From: an uncultured Granulosicoccaceae bacterium
GTDB lineage: Bacteria; Pseudomonadota; Gammaproteobacteria; Granulosicoccales; Granulosicoccaceae
NCBI GenBank assembly: GCA_937923565.1
Contig: CALDTX010000171.1
Coordinates: 1 to 41,304 of the forward strand
DNA: 41,304 nucleotides
Direction: 5' to 3'
The notes beneath the pieces are model-generated. The model ran no database searches. It was not told where the DNA came from and saw only the letters and a program-made list of their open reading frames with translations. The first letter of the stretch is position 1. Every line of letters begins with the position of its first letter. The translations under genes were made by a program, and so were the position numbers. Shown piece by piece: positions 18,401 through 25,664 of the stretch.

Positions 18401-18714
18401 TGCGGGCGCGCCCGGTATTCCTAACAGCACTCACCACCATTCTTGGTTTAATGCCGATGGTGCTATCGATGAATATTGATCTTATTAACAGAGAGATATC
18501 GTTTGGTGCGCCGTCAACACAATGGTGGACCCAACTCGCCAGCGCGATTGCCGGCGGTCTGGCTTTCACCACCCTACTCACTTTGTTCCTGACCCCTTGT
18601 CTATTGGTGTTGGGTGCGAAAGTGAGCGCTAAATACCGCATAAGAAAACTGAAGCGCAAACAGCGCAGTCAAAGCCGTCAACCGATGGTGGGTAAAACGA
18701 CTGCTGAAATCTAA
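15475..18714 (+). CDS. RND efflux transporter permease (AcrB/HAE-1-like)
   Basis: 1079 residues, full length for an AcrB-type pump. TM1 is at about residues 13-31, and the first periplasmic loop begins KESEPDVPIPIIYVSM. TM2-TM6 lie at about 335-495, the second periplasmic loop at about 570-860 and TM8-TM12 at about 870-1055. In TM4 the motif is GMLVDGAIIV, keeping the first of AcrB's two proton-relay Asp residues but with Gly for the second. TM10 has GIVVNNNIVLIDTY, lacking the AcrB Lys. This pattern occurs, as I recall, in a distinct HAE-1-like subgroup. Substrate is unknown. GAGGG overlapping the adaptor stop serves as ribosome binding site. It ends 2 nt from the convergent TMEM220 gene. 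Confidence 0.95.
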   Translation: MKALIDAAFNRNRTVIMLLLFLVAAGIVAYQAIPKESEPDVPIPIIYVSMGHDGISPEDAERLLVRPMEKELQSITGIKEMRSTASEGHASVLLEFDAGFDGETALADVRAQVDAARSKLPTDTDEPSVNEINIALFPVLNISLSGPIPERTLVKIARELKDRLEALPGVLEADIAGEREEVLEIVVDPMIMETYEVDFNSLFSLIQNNNLLVAAGAIDTGAGRMVLKVPGIIENINDIMKLPVKVTDDAVVTFGDVASIRRTFKDPRGFARLDGQPTLVLEISKRLGANIIETIDDVKATIEESRSSLPETLDIGFHQDKSAQTKTMLADLQNNVISGVVLVMIVIMAALGIRSSLLVGFAIPGSFLTGILVIHSMGFTMNVVVLFSLILVVGMLVDGAIIVTELADRNIDQGFDTAEAYAMASKRMAWPVIASTFTTLVVFAPLLFWPGMIGQFMRYMPITVISCLMASLLMALIFIPVIGKFIGRKQQKPVVEKEDIDDPARANLRNVLRNPEGHNSVANITADDIRTGASGSKAGYLRILNVLLKAPGLTLLATLVFTVAVYFVYSVVGKGVEFFPDIEPESLAVQVLARGDLSIYEQDKILKRIEDRLLTRTEFKSVYTRTGVDSQDGGDVIGNISLELKDWDKRDSAVNIIAELEDLTSDLAGIKIEFLKNQGGPDGGGKPINIQVSANTTEKLYEAVQYVNGQMVKVGGFSGIEDNRPLPGIEWRLQVDRQLAARYGANIALIGNAVQMITTGIRVAGYRPDDATDELDIRVRYPIDQRNLDQITQLRVPTSRGMVPVGNFVTLKPAPKTGLINRVDGNRVITIQSDVEEGFLPDTQLKLLQQELADGPQDPDVSVQFKGEAQEQQETMTFLMTAFIAAIFFMMIILVTQFNSIYQSILVLSAIIFSTSGVLIGLMVTGQTFGIVMVGIGIIALAGIVVNNNIVLIDTYNNFRNSGAAALDAAMLTGSVRARPVFLTALTTILGLMPMVLSMNIDLINREISFGAPSTQWWTQLASAIAGGLAFTTLLTLFLTPCLLVLGAKVSAKYRIRKLKRKQRSQSRQPMVGKTTAEI

Positions 18715-18716
18715 AC

Positions 18717-19088
18717 CTAGTGTGCTGCTTGTTCGTAACGCTTACGTAAAAGCGTTCGGGCTAGCAGCACCATCAGCAGGACAAACAACACGATCATCAT
18801 GCCCATGCCCTCGCGCGCGGTTTCGGTTTCCCACCACACGTCTTTGGCCCACCATTGCGGTGTTTTGGGCCAATAATAGAACATCCCCACAACAGCTGCG
18901 GCAATACTCAACGGCAATAGCCAGCTTGCCTGCGAACCCAATAGCCACCTAGGTTTTAAAGCCGCTACCGCGGCTGCAATGGCCGGAATCGCGTAATACA
19001 ACATCCAAATGGCACCGTCTGAGTCGTTATATTGCACGCCGATAAACAACAGCATCAACAGGCTCAGAATTCCACAAAAAACACGCAC
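18717..19088 (-). CDS. TMEM220-family integral membrane protein
   Basis: The family pattern is clear: an N-terminal helix followed by IGVQYNDSDGAIWMLYYAIPA, further helices, and TAREGMGMMIVLFVLLMVLL near the end; four transmembrane segments are predicted. I start it at GTG 19086-19088 because GGAG lies 7 nt upstream and the resulting N-terminus (RVFCGILSLLMLLF) fits. The track's GTG at 19128-19130 lacks a ribosome binding site. About 123 residues. The family occurs in bacteria and animals and has no established biochemical role that I know of. It sits divergently next to eboD, probably sharing only the intergenic region. Confidence 0.78.
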   Translation of the reverse strand: MRVFCGILSLLMLLFIGVQYNDSDGAIWMLYYAIPAIAAAVAALKPRWLLGSQASWLLPLSIAAAVVGMFYYWPKTPQWWAKDVWWETETAREGMGMMIVLFVLLMVLLARTLLRKRYEQAAH

Positions 19089-19204
19089 AGCGCTACTCCA
19101 TACAATCCAGCAATTAAAAACCTTCTGCACGTTGAAGCATAGGCGGTATGCCTGAATTTCGCTGATCGTTTTTAGACTTTCTGTGACTATCCTCTATAGT
19201 TATT

Positions 19205-19223
19205 AAGGAGGTGTCAAAACCTC
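19205..19223 (+). promoter_or_regulatory. Perfect Shine-Dalgarno sequestered in a small hairpin in the eboD leader
   Basis: AAGGAGGTG is fully complementary to the 16S anti-SD, yet no start codon stands at normal distance. The eboD frame has a TTG at 19234 (22 nt on) and an ATG at 19303. The SD is part of a perfect inverted repeat, GAGGT-gtcaaa-ACCTC. A six-codon GTG minigene (19211-19231) starts inside it. A TATAGT -10-like box lies just upstream near 19196. It could be a translational control element. Confidence 0.4.
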
Positions 19224-19302
19224 ATCGGTAGCATTGTCTGGTGCAAAAACGCCGGGCCGCTCGTTTCTGCGCAATGAATATACTGGGAAGCCCGAAGGGC
19301 CA

Positions 19303-20511
19303 ATGACCACTTTAGTTGACACAATAGTACCTATTAGCGATACCAATACGTCGTGGCAACGCTTTACGGTTAGTTACGCGTTTCCGGTCAGTTTTACGCA
19401 GGGCTTATTCGATGTTGAAAACACGCTGTTTCGCAATACGCTTACCCAAAACGAAGCAGGCAAGGTTCATCGTGTGGCGTTCTTCATCGACCGCGGTGTA
19501 CTAAACGCCTGCCCGAACCTGATCCAACACATACACAACTACTTCGATGCTCACTCAAGCACATTAAGCTTGATCGCCGAACCCATGCTACTTCCAGGTG
19601 GTGAAATCATTAAATCAGACCTTACGCATTTGCAAACCATGCAAAGTCAGGTGGTTGAACAACATATTGATCGGCATTCCTACATTGTTGGTATTGGAGG
19701 TGGCGCGTTGTTGGATGCCGTTGGATTCGTCGCCGCCACATCACACAGGGGCATACGTCATATTCGCGTACCTACCACGGTGCTTGCGCAAAACGATTCA
19801 GGCGTCGGTGTTAAAAACGGCGTTAATCTCTACGGCCAGAAAAACTACTTGGGCAGTTTCACCCCACCGTTTGCTGTGCTTAACGACTACGAGTTTATTG
19901 AACAGTTATCGAACAGAGACAAAATTGCCGGGATGGCAGAAGCCGTGAAAGTTGCACTCATTCGGGATGCCGGATTCTTTCGCTGGTTGGAAGCCCATGC
20001 AACGGCGCTTTCCGAATTCGAATCCACGGCAATGCAATACATGATTCGCAGATGCGCTGAGCTGCATATGCGTCAAATCGGCAAAGGCGGCGACCCCTTT
20101 GAATTTGGCAGCGCTCGCCCGCTGGACTACGGGCATTGGTCGGCTCACCGACTCGAGAGCATGACCAACTACGACATTCGGCACGGCGAGGCTGTAGCCA
20201 TTGGCATCGCTATTGATGCACGCTATGCCGTGCTAAAGCAGTTAATCGAACCGGGCACCGAGGAACGTATCTGTCGATTATTAGAGACCGTCGGTTTCAC
20301 ACTCTGGCACGCTGCACTGCTGCGTAAAAACAACAACAATACACTGACTATTTTGCAAGGCATAAGCGAATTTCGTGAGCACCTGGGCGGCGAACTATGC
20401 ATCACATTGTTAGAGTCCATCGGCAAAGGCATTGAAGTGCACGAAATCGACGAGCCAGCCATGGTGAAAGCCATACAGTGGTTACACAGCCGTCAAAGCC
20501 AGCTCGCTTAA
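19303..20511 (+). CDS. eboD: EboD: sugar-phosphate cyclase of the 3-dehydroquinate-synthase superfamily
   Basis: 402 residues from the ATG at 19303; the track's TTG start adds 23 atypical residues. The NAD-binding and family signature IGGGALLDAVGFVAATSHRGIRHIRVPTTVLAQNDSGVGVKNG lies at about residues 130-170. Metal-site segments follow: GMAEAVKVALIRD, DYGHWSAHRLE and IRHGEAVAIGIAIDARYA. DHQS-superfamily enzymes cyclise sugar phosphates; relatives make 3-dehydroquinate, 2-epi-5-epi-valiolone or amino-DHQ. The product of EboD is not established as far as I know. It is first in a plus-strand run with eboA (3 nt gap), consistent with an ebo operon. Confidence 0.93.
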   Translation: MTTLVDTIVPISDTNTSWQRFTVSYAFPVSFTQGLFDVENTLFRNTLTQNEAGKVHRVAFFIDRGVLNACPNLIQHIHNYFDAHSSTLSLIAEPMLLPGGEIIKSDLTHLQTMQSQVVEQHIDRHSYIVGIGGGALLDAVGFVAATSHRGIRHIRVPTTVLAQNDSGVGVKNGVNLYGQKNYLGSFTPPFAVLNDYEFIEQLSNRDKIAGMAEAVKVALIRDAGFFRWLEAHATALSEFESTAMQYMIRRCAELHMRQIGKGGDPFEFGSARPLDYGHWSAHRLESMTNYDIRHGEAVAIGIAIDARYAVLKQLIEPGTEERICRLLETVGFTLWHAALLRKNNNNTLTILQGISEFREHLGGELCITLLESIGKGIEVHEIDEPAMVKAIQWLHSRQSQLA

Positions 20512-20514
20512 ACA

Positions 20515-21378
20515 ATGAACAAAGCTATTTCCACACTGCTGTATAGCTGGATAGAAGCGCAGGCCACACCAGCTCAACTGGACTGGCTGCAGCAGCGCAA
20601 AGCACTACTGACAACAGCCGGAACAAACCGCGATCTGCATATTTCTCTAGGCTTAATACCCAGAAAAATGGGACGCAGCGATTTAATACTTAATCAGTCG
20701 CAAACAGACAATGCTCAATCTCTCGCTGATAACTGGCGCGCCACCGGTTGGAGCATCGATATGGCAGCTCGTTGCTGGTTACTGTTGGAGCAAGCCGCTA
20801 TCGACCCGGACGGCTTTGGCCAACTGTTTCAATCGCTGTGCCGAACTGCCGACTTAAACGAAAGCATTACCTATTACAAAGCCACTGCGGTTTTGCCCTA
20901 CAGCGAAGCTTTAGACTGGCAAATAGGCGAAGGCTTACGCAGTAATATGCGCGCTGTGTTCGAGGCGATTACCCACAACAACCCCTACCCCTATAAACAC
21001 TTCGAGCAAAACCGGTGGAATCATATGGTGCTAAAGGCGTTGTTTGTTGAAAGTAAATTGGCGCCGATTATCGGATTGGATGAACGTGCTAACGCTGAGC
21101 TGGCACATACGCTTTGCGACTACGCACACGAGCGCTGGGCCGCATCGCGCACTATCAGTCCGGAATTGTGGCGTTGTGTAGGTCCATTCGCAACAGATAA
21201 GCTTTTCGATGATCTGGTAAGGGCCAGTTGCAGCGAACAAGTTTCGCAACGAGCCGCCGCTGTGCTGGCCTTACAGCAAAGCCCTGATCCGCGAGCACCA
21301 AACATACTATCGAAGCACCCTCAAATGGTACAAAAGATAGCAACGAATACCCTGAGTTGGCAGGCTTTACCCGACTAG
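20515..21378 (+). CDS. eboA: EboA family protein
   Basis: 287 residues, alpha-helical, with no signal peptide or membrane helix. I recognise it from EboA-type segments: LDWQIGEGLRSNMRAVFEAI, NPYPYKHFEQNRWNHMVLKALF, IIGLDERANAELAHTLCDYAHERWAASR and ISPELWRCVGPF. It has no known catalytic motif; the repeated helical pairs suggest a scaffold (HEAT-like) or binding protein. It starts 3 nt after the eboD stop and is followed by about 100 nt before eboB. Assignment leans on both sequence and position within the ebo set. Confidence 0.88.
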   Translation: MNKAISTLLYSWIEAQATPAQLDWLQQRKALLTTAGTNRDLHISLGLIPRKMGRSDLILNQSQTDNAQSLADNWRATGWSIDMAARCWLLLEQAAIDPDGFGQLFQSLCRTADLNESITYYKATAVLPYSEALDWQIGEGLRSNMRAVFEAITHNNPYPYKHFEQNRWNHMVLKALFVESKLAPIIGLDERANAELAHTLCDYAHERWAASRTISPELWRCVGPFATDKLFDDLVRASCSEQVSQRAAAVLALQQSPDPRAPNILSKHPQMVQKIATNTLSWQALPD

Positions 21379-21477
21379 TTGTTTTACATTGCTCAGTTAA
21401 GCGGCGTAATGACGAGGCTTCGCTAAGCGAAATATTCTGCAAACAAACGACAAGCACACTTTTGGAGTAATAAGTCA

Positions 21478-22404
21478 ATGATGTTCATCGACCCACATGC
21501 GCACATGATTTCACGCGTTACCGACGACTATGAAGCGATGGCGGCATCGGGTGTTGTTGCAGTCATTGAGCCCGCATTCTGGCTGGGCCAACCGCGCACG
21601 CATGTTGGCACGTACATCGATTACTTATCCAGCATTTTGGGTTTTGAACGCTTTCGTGCAGCCCAGTTCGGCATTCGCCACTACTGCACCATCGGGCTCA
21701 ATTCAAAAGAAGCCAACAACGAACCACTGGCTGAAGCGGTGATGGACATTTTGCCGCAATTCGTTTTAAAAGAAGGCGTCGTGGCTATCGGTGAAATTGG
21801 TTACGACGAACAAACCGAACTTGAAGATCGTTACTTTCGACTGCAACTCGATTTAGCCAAAGAAGTGGATTTACCAGTCATGATTCACACACCGCATCGA
21901 GATAAAAAAAGAGGCACTACCCGATCTATGGATGTGTGCGAAGAACATGGCATTGATCCGTCAATGGTTATCGTGGACCACAACAATGAAGAAACCGTCC
22001 GCGAAGTACTCGACAGAGGCTATTGGGCGGCGTTTTCTATTTACCCTTCTACGAAAATGGGCAACGCACGTATGGTCGATATTCTGCTTGAATACGGCGG
22101 AGAAAGAATTATTGTTGATTCAGCCTGCGACTGGGGTATATCAGACCCTCTGGGCGTTGCCAAAACTGCCCAATTAGCCTTAGAAAAAGGTATCCCCAAA
22201 GAACAAGTTGAACTCGTTTGCTATCGCAATGCACTCAACGCTTACGGGCAAAGTGGCCAAATGAATGAGAGCGACTGGCTTGATCCACCCAGCATAGATC
22301 AACGTACATTATTCGAGGGTAATTCGATATTGCGTGGTGGTCGGGAGCCGGTTATCAAAAACGCAACTAACGACGACACCAACACCGATTTACTGATCGA
22401 ATAA
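21478..22404 (+). CDS. eboB: EboB: TatD-like metal-dependent hydrolase
   Basis: 308 residues with the amidohydrolase/TatD fold. Metal ligands are visible in order: FIDPHAHM (HxH), IGEIGYDE (Glu), MIHTPHRD (His), VIVDHNNEE (His) and VDSACDWG (Asp). The start ATG has GGAG upstream. TatD proteins hydrolyse nucleic acid or small ester/amide substrates; EboB's substrate is unknown to me. The ~100-nt spacer before it holds a palindrome TTCGCTAAGCGAA but no clear terminator, so it is probably in the eboDA transcript. idi follows after 8 nt. Confidence 0.93.
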   Translation: MMFIDPHAHMISRVTDDYEAMAASGVVAVIEPAFWLGQPRTHVGTYIDYLSSILGFERFRAAQFGIRHYCTIGLNSKEANNEPLAEAVMDILPQFVLKEGVVAIGEIGYDEQTELEDRYFRLQLDLAKEVDLPVMIHTPHRDKKRGTTRSMDVCEEHGIDPSMVIVDHNNEETVREVLDRGYWAAFSIYPSTKMGNARMVDILLEYGGERIIVDSACDWGISDPLGVAKTAQLALEKGIPKEQVELVCYRNALNAYGQSGQMNESDWLDPPSIDQRTLFEGNSILRGGREPVIKNATNDDTNTDLLIE

Positions 22405-22412
22405 CACACTTT

Positions 22413-22997
22413 ATGGCTGTAACTGAACACACTATCGATGCGAACCTTCAAGAACTGATTACCGGTATAGATTTAAAAACTGACACGCAGTACCCGGTTG
22501 AAAAACTCAGCGCTCACGAACGCAACGTACCGCACCTCGCCATCTCTATTTTCATATTTAATGGTCGGCAGCTTTTACTGCAACGCAGAGCCGCCACCAA
22601 ATACCATTCGGGTGGGCTTTGGGCAAATACGGTGTGCTCGCACCCACGTTGGGAAGAGCCTATCGAAGAATGCGCGGAACGAAGACTGCAAGAAGAATTA
22701 GGTTGGTGCGTACCACTCACAGAATTTGCGCGAATCGATTACGCATCACCGGTTGGTGAGCTGTTTGAAAACGAGCGTGTGCATTGTTTCTTTGGCCGAT
22801 ACGATAACAGTTGTTCCATAGACAACTTCGACCGCGAAGAAGTATCCGAAGTTAAATGGCTCAACTTCGAACAGCTGCAATCCGAACTGTGCACTCATCC
22901 CGAAAACTTTTCAGCTTGGTTTCGCATCTACTTACGCGAACATGCATCGGTTATTTACGATCTGTTCCAAACACATGCTTTAGAACCAGCGATTTAA
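22413..22997 (+). CDS. idi: Type I isopentenyl-diphosphate delta-isomerase
   Basis: 194 residues, Nudix fold. It shows the catalytic Cys in ANTVCSHP (about residue 74), the Nudix-type helix EECAERRLQEELG and the catalytic Glu in LFENERVHCFF (about residue 117); the early HLAISIFIFN and LLQRRA strands also match type I Idi. It interconverts IPP and DMAPP, supplying the allylic primer for prenyl transfer. It lies 8 nt after eboB on the same strand, so it is part of the ebo transcript. Its last 47 nt overlap the antisense 3' end of eboF. Idi is not one of the six named ebo genes, so its embedding here is notable. Confidence 0.95.
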   Translation: MAVTEHTIDANLQELITGIDLKTDTQYPVEKLSAHERNVPHLAISIFIFNGRQLLLQRRAATKYHSGGLWANTVCSHPRWEEPIEECAERRLQEELGWCVPLTEFARIDYASPVGELFENERVHCFFGRYDNSCSIDNFDREEVSEVKWLNFEQLQSELCTHPENFSAWFRIYLREHASVIYDLFQTHALEPAI

Positions 22998-24345
22998 AGT
23001 CGGTAGATTGCACCATGCCATCTGGCAAGTGTGCAGCGTTAGAACTAATTACTAACGGTCCATCGTTAGGGTCATCGGTGGGTCGGCCGTGAGACCCTTG
23101 CACCAGTGATGTTTCCCGCAACGAAATAACATCCAGCAAGGCGCGAAAACCCAACTTTCGTTTTAATAATCGCCAAGCAACACTGAGCATTGGCCATTTG
23201 AGTTCCGGGTCGAAGAACAACTCCACCGGATCGTAGCCAGGCTTTCGATGAATATCGACGGTGCGCGCATAATCTGGCGCCTTGTTATCATCAAGCCAAA
23301 AATAATAACTGAACCATCGATCCGACTTAGCAATAACAACCAGTTCACCGGAACGTGGATGCGCCAAGCCCCAAGCCTGTTTACCTTGTTCGTCGAGCAC
23401 ATGCTCAACACCATCAAGCTCAAGCAGCAGATTTTTCACCGATTCAATATTGCTGGCATCGTGAATATACACATGGGCTATCTGATGATCGACAACCGCA
23501 AACGCTGCCGATGCACCCGCATCAATTTGCTCTTGCGTTTTTTCAACACGTACTTGCAATAAACCGGCTTTTCGTAACGCTTGATTAATGGCAACCGCAT
23601 CGGTAGACGGCACAATACCGTACTCCGACACAATAATAATTTCTTGATCGTCTTTATCGGCCGCATCAATAAGCTCACCACATAAAGTATCCACAGCGCG
23701 TAAATCTTTTTGAATTTGAGGATGCGATAAATCAGGGCCTAAGCGCTGTAAGTTGTAATCCAGATGCGGCAAATAAGTCAGCGTTAACGTTGGCGTACGT
23801 GTTTCCATCACATGCCGCGTAGCATCACTGATCCACTTGCTCGATGTAATGTCAGCGCCGGGGCCCCAAAACTTGAACAATGGAAATTGGCCAAATTTTT
23901 CGTCAAGCTCATCGTGCAACTGCGCAGGGTAGGCATAGTGGTCTGGAATTTTCCGACCATCAGCCGGGTACATTGGGCGAGGTGTTGCACTCCAATCTGC
24001 TGAGGAATACATGTTGTACCACCAGAACATTTTGGCGCAGGTAAATTGAGCATTCCGCGCCCTACCCGCTTCCCAAATTTTTTCACCGTTAACCAAGCGA
24101 TTGGATTGACGCCATAACCAGATTTCAGATAAATCTCTAAAATACCAACCATTGGCAACAATGCCATGCTCGGATGGCAGTAAACCGGTTAGCAATGTGG
24201 TTTGCGCTGTACAGGTGACGGCAGGAGTCACCGCTTGCAACGGCCTGATGCCACCACGTTGGGCTAGCCGCTGTAGATGAGGCGTGTGCTCCCCAACCAT
24301 TGAAGGGCTAAGCCCAACAACCAATATAACCAGAGTTTGTTTCAT
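22951..24345 (-). CDS. eboF: EboF: alkaline-phosphatase-superfamily phosphodiesterase (nucleotide pyrophosphatase-like)
   Basis: 464 residues on the opposite strand to the rest of the cluster. The N-terminus VILVVGLSPSMVGEHTPHLQRLA leads to the nucleophile segment TPAVTCTAQTTLLTGLLPSEHGIVANGWYF (Thr near residue 45). Metal-ligand segments are YLPHLDYNLQ, VSEYGIV and VQGSHGRP. No signal peptide is visible, so it should be cytoplasmic. NPP-type enzymes cleave phosphodiesters or pyrophosphates, so it may act on a nucleotide- or phosphate-linked intermediate of the Ebo pathway. It is convergent with idi (47-nt overlap) and divergent from eboE, with 83 nt between them. The first metal site has GLS instead of the common DGL, which I believe is normal for this subgroup. 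Confidence 0.9.
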   Translation of the reverse strand: MKQTLVILVVGLSPSMVGEHTPHLQRLAQRGGIRPLQAVTPAVTCTAQTTLLTGLLPSEHGIVANGWYFRDLSEIWLWRQSNRLVNGEKIWEAGRARNAQFTCAKMFWWYNMYSSADWSATPRPMYPADGRKIPDHYAYPAQLHDELDEKFGQFPLFKFWGPGADITSSKWISDATRHVMETRTPTLTLTYLPHLDYNLQRLGPDLSHPQIQKDLRAVDTLCGELIDAADKDDQEIIIVSEYGIVPSTDAVAINQALRKAGLLQVRVEKTQEQIDAGASAAFAVVDHQIAHVYIHDASNIESVKNLLLELDGVEHVLDEQGKQAWGLAHPRSGELVVIAKSDRWFSYYFWLDDNKAPDYARTVDIHRKPGYDPVELFFDPELKWPMLSVAWRLLKRKLGFRALLDVISLRETSLVQGSHGRPTDDPNDGPLVISSNAAHLPDGMVQSTDFKSLVLKHVFGTDRK

Positions 24346-24428
24346 TACAGAGTCTTTGGGCAGTCACTATTTCAAGGCAAGATGATCCACGATCTACTAT
24401 GAATATCTTTTACTACTCGTATCGATAG

Positions 24429-25643
24429 ATGAAGTTAGGCAATAATTCAAGCAGTTTGGGTCACTTAAGCTACTGTTCCAACATACACGCGGGCGAAAGT
24501 TGGCGTGAAGTATCAGACAATCTAAAGCAATATATTCCAGACATTAAAGCGAGTCTAAGCCCGAATGCAGCGTTTGGCATTGGTTTACGCCTTTCCGCAC
24601 AAGCTGCAACATCGTTAAGCGATGCCAATAACATGCAACACTTCAAATCGTTTTTACATAACAACGATTGCTATGTGTTCACGATAAACGGTTTCCCTTA
24701 TGGCCCGTTTCACGGGACCCGCGTAAAAGAAGAAGTGTACCTACCCGACTGGAAAGACCCTGAACGCCTGCGCTACACCAACGAACTGGCAGATGTCTTT
24801 GCACAGTTTCTACCCACAGGACAAACGGGCAGTATCAGCACGGTGCCCGGCGCGTTCAAAGCCAATATCCGTAATCAAGACGACTTAAACAGCATGACAG
24901 AACTTTTTGTTCGTCATGTCGCTCATCTGGTGCAACTCGAACAGCAAACCGGCGCTCACATCGTGTTGGCAATTGAACCTGAACCTTGTTGTTTTTTAGA
25001 AACCATTGAAGAGTCGGTTAATTACTTTACCCAGCATTTGTTTGCCCCAGCCGCCTGTGAGCAGCTAGCCCAACTGCTTAATATCGGCAGTAGCGAGGCT
25101 TTAACGTTGCTGCGAACCCATCTGACTTTATGTCTGGACCTATGCCACGCAGCCGTAGAATTCGAACAGTGTAAAAGCTGTCTTGATGCGATCAGCGCTG
25201 CCGGCATCACCATTGGCAAACTGCAGATCAGTGCCGGGCTAAGGATAAAAAATGTCAGCAAAAGCCAGCTTGGTTTTTTAGAGCCTTACTTAGATTCAGT
25301 GTATTTACACCAAGTGGTGGAACACAACAACGGGCAAGTGAATCGCTACACAGACTTACCCGATGCAATCGCTGCATTAAACAAAAACGCAGAGCCAAAC
25401 AACCTGCCGGAATGGCGAGTGCATTTTCATGTTCCTATATTTATGGATACATTGGCGCATTTCGATTCAACCCAGTTTTTTATTCGAGAAGCGTTGGCCA
25501 TTCACAAACACACGCCAATCAGTGAGCACCTGGAAGTAGAAACTTATACCTGGGACGTGCTACCAGAGACACTGCGATCTCTACCCATTGAAAAAGCCAT
25601 AGAGCGCGAGCTAACATGGGTAATCGATACGCTTAATGCTTAA
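24429..25643 (+). CDS. eboE: EboE: sugar-isomerase-like TIM-barrel protein
   Basis: 404 residues. Start MKLGNNSSSLGHLSYCSNIHAGESW carries the 'YCSNIHAGESW' segment I associate with EboE. The body fits a xylose-isomerase/AP-endonuclease-2 type TIM barrel with acidic/His ligands in LAIEPEPCC (strand 4), LCLDLCHAAVEFE (strand 5-6), KLQISAGLR (strand 7) and WRVHFHVPIF (strand 8). These proteins usually isomerise or epimerise sugars; the EboE substrate is unknown. It is divergent from eboF and 21 nt upstream of eboC. No clear Shine-Dalgarno precedes the ATG. Confidence 0.9.
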   Translation: MKLGNNSSSLGHLSYCSNIHAGESWREVSDNLKQYIPDIKASLSPNAAFGIGLRLSAQAATSLSDANNMQHFKSFLHNNDCYVFTINGFPYGPFHGTRVKEEVYLPDWKDPERLRYTNELADVFAQFLPTGQTGSISTVPGAFKANIRNQDDLNSMTELFVRHVAHLVQLEQQTGAHIVLAIEPEPCCFLETIEESVNYFTQHLFAPAACEQLAQLLNIGSSEALTLLRTHLTLCLDLCHAAVEFEQCKSCLDAISAAGITIGKLQISAGLRIKNVSKSQLGFLEPYLDSVYLHQVVEHNNGQVNRYTDLPDAIAALNKNAEPNNLPEWRVHFHVPIFMDTLAHFDSTQFFIREALAIHKHTPISEHLEVETYTWDVLPETLRSLPIEKAIERELTWVIDTLNA

Positions 25644-25664
25644 GCCTGCAACGAAACAACCAAC

